DNA of 64,000 nt from positions 1 to 64,000 of the forward strand of contig WTWZ01000036.1 of NCBI GenBank assembly GCA_009773765.1, read 5' to 3'. Position numbers and translations under genes: made by a program. The notes under the pieces were generated by a model. The model did not search any database, was not told the origin of the DNA, and saw only the letters and a list, made by a program, of their open reading frames with translations. This stretch comes from Prolixibacteraceae bacterium (GTDB taxonomy: Bacteria; Bacteroidota; Bacteroidia; Bacteroidales; Prolixibacteraceae). Below, one piece after another: positions 58,539 through 64,000 of this stretch; the stretch's first letter is position 1; each line of letters opens with the position of its first letter.

Positions 58539-59696
58539 ATGAAAGAAAAAATGACATTTATGATATTTTTTGCCGTAGTTTTCACGGTTAACCTGATTGT
58601 TAACATTTATATTTTTTCGCGTACCCGGTCTGTTTTTCCTGTGGGAAATGCAGCCTGGTGGGGCGCTGCCATTTTATTCTGGCTCCTGGCTTTTGCTTAT
58701 GTAATCGGGCGCTTTACTGAAAGGGCAGGGCCGGTTTGGCTTGCCGAACCGTTTGTAAAAATTGGTTCGTGGTGGTTGGGAGCAATGCTTTATTTAACGC
58801 TAATATTCTTACTTGCCGATATTCTCCGCGGATTAAATGGATTGTTCAATATCAGTGAATTCTTTCGTTTTAACTGGATAAGCAGCAAGGGCAGAATTGC
58901 TGTTTTGATTGTTTATTTAATTACTGGTATAGTTTTGATTGTCGGGTACAGGAATGCAAAAATTCCGGTTGTGCAAAAAAAGGCAATTCAAATCGATAAA
59001 AATTTACCCGGTGGACAGCAAAAAATAGTGCTGGTCTCCGATATTCATCTGGGAATGATGATATCAAACGGCAGGTTAGATCGTTTGGTTAAAATGGTGA
59101 ATAACGAAGATGCGGATATTGTTTTGCTTGCCGGCGATATTTTTGATGAAGATTTAGGCCCCGTTATTCAAAAAAACATGGGCGGCCTGCTTAAAAACCT
59201 GCAGGCCAAACAAGGTGTTTATGCCGTTTTGGGAAACCACGAATTTTACGGAAATGCTTCTGCTGCCCACGAATATCTTAAAAATCACAAAATTACTGTT
59301 CTTCGTGACAGTACAGTTGTTCTGACTAATGGAACTGCAATTGTTGGCCGCGAAGATATAACCGGTGAAAGAATGAACGGAAAGCCCCGTAAAACAATAA
59401 AAGAACTACTTACTGGCATCGATTTGGAAAAACCGGTTTTTATGCTCGACCATCAGCCTTACAAACTCGCTGAAGTTGCAACTTACGGAATAGATTTGCA
59501 GGTTTCGGGCCACACGCACAATGGGCAAATGTGGCCCTTAAATTATATTACCGGTGCAATGTTTGAAATAAGCAGCGGATACGGGAAAATCAAGAATACC
59601 CATTTTTATGTTTCGTCAGGATATGGAACCTGGGGCCCGCCAATTCGTACCAATGGCCGGTCAGAGATTGTGGTGCTGGAGATAAGCGGAAAATAA
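58539..59696 (+). CDS. Membrane-bound metallophosphoesterase
   Basis: The 385-residue protein has four N-terminal membrane spans (about 5-140) and a calcineurin-like phosphoesterase domain. The metal-binding motifs are in order: Asp168-x-His170 (LVSDIHLG), GDxxDE (LAGDIFDE, about 199-204), GNHE (232-235) and GHTH (SGHTHNGQMWP). The family includes YkuE/YaeI-type enzymes that act on lipid-linked or other phosphoesters at the membrane. The exact substrate is unknown. It converges with hflX, 4 bp apart. Confidence 0.88.
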   Translation: MKEKMTFMIFFAVVFTVNLIVNIYIFSRTRSVFPVGNAAWWGAAILFWLLAFAYVIGRFTERAGPVWLAEPFVKIGSWWLGAMLYLTLIFLLADILRGLNGLFNISEFFRFNWISSKGRIAVLIVYLITGIVLIVGYRNAKIPVVQKKAIQIDKNLPGGQQKIVLVSDIHLGMMISNGRLDRLVKMVNNEDADIVLLAGDIFDEDLGPVIQKNMGGLLKNLQAKQGVYAVLGNHEFYGNASAAHEYLKNHKITVLRDSTVVLTNGTAIVGREDITGERMNGKPRKTIKELLTGIDLEKPVFMLDHQPYKLAEVATYGIDLQVSGHTHNGQMWPLNYITGAMFEISSGYGKIKNTHFYVSSGYGTWGPPIRTNGRSEIVVLEISGK

Positions 59697-59700
59697 AATG

Positions 59701-60915
59701 TTATTCCTGCCCTTCCACTTCCCAATCCGTGTTGTAAAGAAAATCATTATAAGGAAACCGTTGGGAATGAATTGCTTTAACCTGCTCATAGAGGTACGTT
59801 TTAAAATCTTCCAGGTTCTCTTTTTGTTTTGCCGAAATAAAAAGCGCCGGTGTATTGTGCTTGGCCATCCATGAGTTTTTCCATTCGTCGAGCGAAAAAT
59901 TTTCCTTTGTCCGCATACTCAGGTCATCTTCGTCTTTTTTTGTGTATGTAAAAATATCAATTTTATTAAATACAAAAATGGTTGGCTTGTCGCCGGCACT
60001 GATTTCCTGAAGTGTGGTATTTACGATCTCTATTTGCTCTTCAAAACCGGGGTGCGAAATATCGACAATATGCAACAAAACATCAGCTTCGCGCACTTCG
60101 TCGAGTGTTGATTTAAACGATTCGACCAACCCGTGTGGCAATTTCCGGATAAAACCTACCGTGTCGGCCAATAAAAACGGCAGATTTCCGATTACCACCT
60201 TTCTCACCGTTGTATCGAGTGTGGCAAATAATTTGTTTTCTGCAAAAACCTCCGATTTGGAAACCATGTTCATAATGGTCGATTTGCCAACGTTTGTATA
60301 ACCAACCAAAGCTACCCTTACCAGTTTTCCACGGTTTTTACGCTGAACCGATTTTTGCATGTCGATTTTTTTGAGCTTCTCTTTCAATAAAGCAATCTTA
60401 TCGAGAATAATGCGGCGGTCGGTTTCAATTTGTGATTCACCGGGGCCGCGTGTTCCAATACCCCCCTGCTGCCGCTCGAGGTGGGTCCACATCCGGGTTA
60501 ACCTTGGCAGAAGATACTGGTATTGAGCCAGTTCCACCTGAGTTTTTGCATGAGCTGTTTTGGCACGCTTTGCAAAAATATCGAGAATCAGGTTGGTACG
60601 GTCCAATACTTTGCACTCTAAACTTCGTTCGATATTGCGGAGCTGAGTGGGTGTCAGTTCATCGTCAAATATTACAGTACCGGCTTCCGTTGCTTTTATA
60701 AAAGTACGTATTTCCTCGAGTTTACCCGTTCCAACAAACGTTGCAGTGTTTGGAACATCAAGTTTTTGCGTGAATTTTTTTAACACCACAGCACCCGCTG
60801 TATCCGTCAGAAATTCCAGTTCGTCAAGATATTCCCTGGCTTGTTTTTCATCCTGCGAACCACTTATCAACCCAACAAGGACTGCTTTTTCGGTAATTGG
60901 CGCTGTTTCAATCAT
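59701..60915 (-). CDS. hflX: Ribosome-associated GTPase HflX
   Basis: The 404-residue GTPase has the HflX N-terminal domain (VGTGKLEEIRTFI, FDDELTPTQLRNIE), the linker GGIGTRGPGESQIETDRR, and the G domain: G1 GYTNVGKST, G3 DTVGF, G4 NKID. HflX splits stalled or heat-damaged ribosomes. A C-terminal short domain (LYEQVKAIHSQRFPYND) ends the protein. Motifs and length are normal. Confidence 0.95.
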   Translation of the reverse strand: MIETAPITEKAVLVGLISGSQDEKQAREYLDELEFLTDTAGAVVLKKFTQKLDVPNTATFVGTGKLEEIRTFIKATEAGTVIFDDELTPTQLRNIERSLECKVLDRTNLILDIFAKRAKTAHAKTQVELAQYQYLLPRLTRMWTHLERQQGGIGTRGPGESQIETDRRIILDKIALLKEKLKKIDMQKSVQRKNRGKLVRVALVGYTNVGKSTIMNMVSKSEVFAENKLFATLDTTVRKVVIGNLPFLLADTVGFIRKLPHGLVESFKSTLDEVREADVLLHIVDISHPGFEEQIEIVNTTLQEISAGDKPTIFVFNKIDIFTYTKKDEDDLSMRTKENFSLDEWKNSWMAKHNTPALFISAKQKENLEDFKTYLYEQVKAIHSQRFPYNDFLYNTDWEVEGQE

Positions 60916-60939
60916 TTTTCTTTTCTAATAAAATAAAAA

Positions 60940-60966
60940 CTCCCGACCCATGAATGGATCGGGAGT
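60940..60966 (-). terminator. Rho-independent terminator after the TonB-like gene
   Basis: ACTCCCGA (60940-60947) pairs with TCGGGAGT (60959-60966), with inner CCA/TGG pairing. Read on the minus strand the stem is followed by TTTTTATTTT. It lies 23 bp after the TonB-like stop and before hflX. Confidence 0.8.
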
Positions 60967-60988
60967 GCAAAAGTATTGTTTTTAATTC

Positions 60989-61675
60989 TTATTGCAATAC
61001 AAAGTTTATTGGCACCGTATAAGAAACATTAACCGGTTTCCCGCGTTGTTTGCCTGGTTTCCATCTAGGGAGCGTGTTAACCACACGAAGAGCTTCCTTA
61101 TCAAGAGATGGATCCACGCCCCTGGCAATACTTGCATTGCTAACTGAACCATCTTTCCCCACAACAAAAGTTACGTAAACTTTCCCCTGAATACCGTTTT
61201 CCTGCGCAATAACAGGGTATTTAATCGCATTGGCAATGTATGTGCGCAAAGCCATTTCCCCACCCGGAAACTCAGGCATGTCTTCAACAATAAAGAAAAC
61301 CTGCTGTTCTTCTTCTTCTTCTTCCGGTTTGGTAGAAATAACAGGTGCAACAGTAATTAATGTTTTATCGTCAGCCTCTGTATCAATGTGCAGTTCATCA
61401 TCGATTTCAGCCTCGTCATCAACAATATTTAAAATCTCAACTACTTTTGGTGGCGGAGGTGGTGGCGGAGGCTTAATTTCCTGTTCACGTGTAATCGGAA
61501 TAATTTCCTCTTCAACATCAACCGCATTTACAGAACCCAATGAATCAGTTTTTTGGGGTTTTGCTGTCCATTCAAAGGCCAAAAGAATGATGCCCAAAGA
61601 AATAACAAGCCCTAACATAAAGTACACATTCTTTTTGTTTTCCAGATCTGCCTTAGGTGATTTTTTTAATTCCAT
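60989..61675 (-). CDS. TonB-family energy transducer
   Basis: The 228-residue protein has a short cytoplasmic start, one membrane span (about 17-36, VYFMLGLVISLGIILLAFEW), a proline-rich stretch (KPPPPPPPPKVVEI), an acidic linker, and a TonB C-terminal domain (about 138-228, with IQGKVYVTFVVGKDGSVSNA and LDKEALRVVNTLPRWKPGKQ). It passes proton-motive energy from ExbBD to outer-membrane receptors such as the SusC protein of this window. ExbB and ExbD are not nearby, so which receptors it serves is open. Confidence 0.92.
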   Translation of the reverse strand: MELKKSPKADLENKKNVYFMLGLVISLGIILLAFEWTAKPQKTDSLGSVNAVDVEEEIIPITREQEIKPPPPPPPPKVVEILNIVDDEAEIDDELHIDTEADDKTLITVAPVISTKPEEEEEEQQVFFIVEDMPEFPGGEMALRTYIANAIKYPVIAQENGIQGKVYVTFVVGKDGSVSNASIARGVDPSLDKEALRVVNTLPRWKPGKQRGKPVNVSYTVPINFVLQ

Positions 61676-61989
61676 TTTTGTTAATTTTATTTGATTTATT
61701 CGATTTTTTAACCTTAAAAACGGGGTCTAAAGATAAAAAATAATTGTCAATTACAAATCAATATCGCTTTGATTTCAAATTTCTGTTTTTCTCCAAACCA
61801 AAGACTGTTAAAATTGATGAAATAAGTAAAGAACTGCGGATGCAATTGCATTGTTAATTGCCGCAAAAACTTTACCATAATTGAACTTTACAAATTAATA
61901 ATATTTAAAAGTTAACATTGAATTCCGATTTTACAGAAATTGTAAATTTATGCTGATTAAAAATATTTTTTATATTTGCACGCTCAAAC
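61676..61989. other. Intergenic region before tRNA-Ala
   Basis: This 314-bp A/T-rich gap has no gene. On the minus strand a near-consensus -7 box (TATCTTTA, near 61730) could serve the TonB-like gene. On the plus strand TATATTTG (61971-61978) is a perfect -7 box, 11 bp before the tRNA. Confidence 0.45.
61971..61978 (+). promoter_or_regulatory. -7 box of tRNA-Ala
   Basis: TATATTTG matches TAnnTTTG with the short spacing expected for a stable RNA gene. Confidence 0.6.
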
Positions 61990-62063
61990 GGGGGTTTAGC
62001 TCAGTTGGCTAGAGCGTTTGACTGGCAGTCAAAAGGTCGACGGTTCGATTCCGTTATCCTCCA
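61990..62063 (+). tRNA. tRNA-Ala(GGC)
   Basis: The 74-nt gene has D arm TAGCTCAGTTGGCTAGAGC, anticodon stem TTTGA/TCAAA around the loop CTGGCAG (anticodon GGC), and T arm ACGGTTCGATTCCGT. The acceptor stem GGGGGTT / ATCCTCC contains G3-T70, the alanine identity pair, and one T-T mismatch at 6-67. CCA is not encoded. An integrase gene abuts its 3' end. Confidence 0.93.
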
Positions 62064-62073
62064 CTTGAAAATC

Positions 62074-62104
62074 AAGGAGTTACAAAGATGTAACTCCTTT
62101 TTTA
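62074..62104 (+). terminator. Terminator after tRNA-Ala, overlapping the integrase 3' end
   Basis: AAGGAGTTAC (62074-62083) and GTAACTCCTT (62090-62099) form a perfect 10-bp stem with a 6-nt loop, followed by a T run. The last codons of the integrase (minus strand, stop at 62080-62082) lie inside this hairpin. Confidence 0.8.
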
Positions 62105-63405
62105 TTATCAGAGTGTCCTACTAGAGTGCCTTTTTTATTGTTCACAGGAAAAATCCGAAAGCCATTTAGAGCCATTTTTGTTGCTATCACATTTTTATCA
62201 ACATAGAATTTGTCTGTGATTTTGTAATTGCCATGCTGCATTGAAAATCCACTATTTAAGTAAAGGTCTTCACTGGTTATATATGTTTTCCGTAAATGTT
62301 TTAATTGTCGTGAGTAGTTTCTGTTGAGTTTATTGAAAAAGAAAGTAAAATATTTACTTGTTTGTTTTTCCATATCATCTCTGTTTTTAGAATCTGGTGC
62401 TATTATATGATCATTACTGTCCACATTTTCTAATAGGTTGAGATCCATTAGCAGGTCAAGAAGCTCTTCACCAATTGGAATATATACAAATTGGTAATCT
62501 TTTTCATCAAAATTGTTTTGTTGCTTATTTACTTTGATGTTTGGACTTTCGATATAAACTGGCATCCCTTCTTCAAAATGGATCATATTCCATCTCATGG
62601 CAAAAAGCTCTGCATTCCTTCTTCCTGTGTATGCTTTCAACCTGATTAGGTCTTTTAGCCATGGGCGATACATATTTCTTTTTGTTTTTCCAGTTTTCGC
62701 AATAGCATCATCTGGACCAATGATCGATAACAAATCATAAAAGTCTTTGGCTGAAATACTTACATTGGTTGCTCTTTCTGATTTCAATTTAACTTCCTTC
62801 CACACATTTTTAATGTTGTAGCCTTTATTTTTAATTAAATAATTGAAAAATATTCTCATTGCCTTTATATGTCCATTAAAAGTATAGTTGCTGATATCCT
62901 TGTTTTCCAAGTAAGCACTAAATTTTCCAACAACAGAATCATTAATTAAACTGAGTTTGTAGGTATGGAAATCGGCTCCACTATTTACAATAAAACTTTT
63001 AAATTCCTTTAGAAAAGTCCTGGTAGATTCGATGTAAGATTTGGAAAGATAACTTTTCTTATGATGTGGCACTTCTTCGTCGTGCATGTGATCTATATAC
63101 ATACGAATTGTATCTTCTAAATACGGTGATTGTTTTGGGTTGTTTGATTGCTGATACAAATGTGGATTTTTAACTTTATCCTCAAAATCAAGAGTCTCTT
63201 TTACTGCTCCTGCAAAATCTCTTGCATCTAAAGTTTTAAATTTTCGTTCATAACCATTACCTGTTCTAATAATGGCTTTATAAACTTGTTTCTCAATTGG
63301 GTGGCTGCATTTTTTGCCTTTTTGTTTTTGGTGGATGTAATTATCGCATTTATTGCAATAAAGGAACAATCCTTTAAATTTGTGATATTCTAATTCATTT
63401 TTCAT
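62080..63405 (-). CDS. Tyrosine recombinase (integrase) at tRNA-Ala
   Basis: The 441-residue protein starts with a small zinc-ribbon-like part (LFLYCNKCDNYIHQKQKGKK, followed by CSHP), then an Arm/core-binding SAM-like domain (about 95-210) and the catalytic domain. The tyrosine recombinase residues are seen: Arg262 (AYTGRRNAELFA), His370-x-x-Arg (LKHLRKTYIT; Arg372), a His in MQHGNYKI, and the nucleophile Tyr401 (DKFYVDKNV). The gene ends 17 bp from the 3' end of tRNA-Ala and points at it, the normal arrangement of an element integrated in a tRNA gene. The element extends right, past the window. Confidence 0.85.
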   Translation of the reverse strand: MKNELEYHKFKGLFLYCNKCDNYIHQKQKGKKCSHPIEKQVYKAIIRTGNGYERKFKTLDARDFAGAVKETLDFEDKVKNPHLYQQSNNPKQSPYLEDTIRMYIDHMHDEEVPHHKKSYLSKSYIESTRTFLKEFKSFIVNSGADFHTYKLSLINDSVVGKFSAYLENKDISNYTFNGHIKAMRIFFNYLIKNKGYNIKNVWKEVKLKSERATNVSISAKDFYDLLSIIGPDDAIAKTGKTKRNMYRPWLKDLIRLKAYTGRRNAELFAMRWNMIHFEEGMPVYIESPNIKVNKQQNNFDEKDYQFVYIPIGEELLDLLMDLNLLENVDSNDHIIAPDSKNRDDMEKQTSKYFTFFFNKLNRNYSRQLKHLRKTYITSEDLYLNSGFSMQHGNYKITDKFYVDKNVIATKMALNGFRIFPVNNKKGTLVGHSDNKKGVTSL

Positions 63406-63415
63406 TTAAATTCAT

Positions 63416-63745
63416 TTAAAAATTAATACTCGCTTTGGTCTTTGGGGTGTATCTTTTTGATACAGAAATTCTTTCATTGTTTGAATCCGCCAGATGTAAA
63501 TTATTCTCAAGGCTCAATTCATACATTTCCAGCCAGTTCACTCCATACTTTTCTTTGTATCTTTTTATAATTGGCTGATTGTAGGCAGAGTTGAATTCGG
63601 CTTCATAAACAAATTTTTCAGAACCGTCACTATAAATCTCAACTCTGTTTTTTCTGCACCAGGTAATCACACTCCTTTTATCTTTTTTATTAATTAGTTT
63701 CAATATTTCTTTAAAATATATTCTCGTTAAACTTTTATTTTCCAA
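63416..63745 (-). CDS. Small protein upstream of integrase, excisionase-like
   Basis: The 109-residue frame lies 10 bp upstream of the integrase. It has no ATG start; the first usable codon is TTG at 63745, and the frame is open back to a stop near 63784. The segment FKEILKLINKKDKRSVITWC, followed by RKNRVEIYSDG, resembles a MerR/excisionase winged helix, and the rest is charged and helical. Position and fold suggest a recombination directionality factor. This is a guess from context; the gene may also be 5'-damaged. Confidence 0.5.
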   Translation of the reverse strand: MENKSLTRIYFKEILKLINKKDKRSVITWCRKNRVEIYSDGSEKFVYEAEFNSAYNQPIIKRYKEKYGVNWLEMYELSLENNLHLADSNNERISVSKRYTPKTKASINF

Positions 63746-64000
63746 TTCATTTGGATTATTTTTTGAATACTTATCTACCGTTCAGAATATTCTTTCAAGC
63801 AAAAAGTATTAATGCTTCATAGTATCGAAAATTTTAAAAGTTTTTTTTTTTGATATTTATTTTAAGGTGGCATATAAATATTAGTAGAAGAGAAGTGAGT
63901 TGAATTTAATTTTGTCAGGATTAACTTAATTTTATTCTTACAGTCCATATTTGAGCATATCGTTAATATGATTGTATCGTTTCCTAAAATCCGTGCTGAA
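63746..64000. other. A/T-rich end of window inside the element
   Basis: No gene is visible in these 255 bp. A run of 12-13 T lies near 63841. This is probably the control region of the integrase operon. Confidence 0.4.

Overview
The window comes from a bacterium of the phylum Bacteroidota. The signs are SusC/SusD proteins, a hybrid two-component sensor with an AraC output domain, an S46 dipeptidyl-peptidase, DUF4837 and DUF5687 proteins, a lamin-tail surface protein, and promoters of the Bacteroidota type (-7 box TAnnTTTG). The style of the glycan locus and the housekeeping genes fits the Marinilabiliales/Prolixibacteraceae, but that rank is inference. There is no rRNA gene and no CRISPR array.

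Region 1 (1-19.9 kb, all on the minus strand) is one polysaccharide utilisation locus. Read in transcription order it holds a hybrid two-component system, SusC, SusD, a tandem CE1 esterase, two further CE1 esterases, an SGNH/SASA acetylesterase, a GH29 alpha-L-fucosidase, a GH127-type beta-L-arabinofuranosidase and a second GH29 enzyme cut by the window edge. Four esterase genes (five catalytic domains) beside fucosidases and an arabinofuranosidase point to a heavily esterified, fucose- and arabinose-decorated plant or algal polysaccharide.

Region 2 (20-31 kb) holds a small CreD cluster with its own winged-helix regulator and two matching palindromic operators. Next comes a Crp-family regulator with a sulfur/thiol redox cluster in decay (thioredoxin-like protein, frameshifted CoA-disulfide reductase with rhodanese domains, broken FAD oxidoreductase). 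ComM, a shortened Bro-N protein fused to a RelE toxin remnant, and a DUF5687/ATPase ABC exporter follow.

Region 3 (31-45.7 kb) carries an outer-membrane barrel and lipoprotein pair, recX, prfB with a programmed +1 frameshift, a compact type II restriction-modification pair, a polyphosphate kinase fused in frame to an ArsC-like domain, oxyR, tRNA-Leu, trigger factor, clpP-clpX and rnhA.

Region 4 (45.9-61.7 kb) has an S46 peptidase, an envelope and isoprenoid run (M23 peptidase, dxr, rseP, tatA, DUF4837), an ISAzo13-type insertion sequence whose transposase has lost its third catalytic block, a NucS-like nuclease, a lamin-tail protein, asd, a membrane metallophosphoesterase, hflX and a TonB-like protein.

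Region 5 (62-64 kb) starts at tRNA-Ala(GGC). A tyrosine recombinase abuts the 3' end of this tRNA, which marks the left edge of an integrated element that continues past the window.
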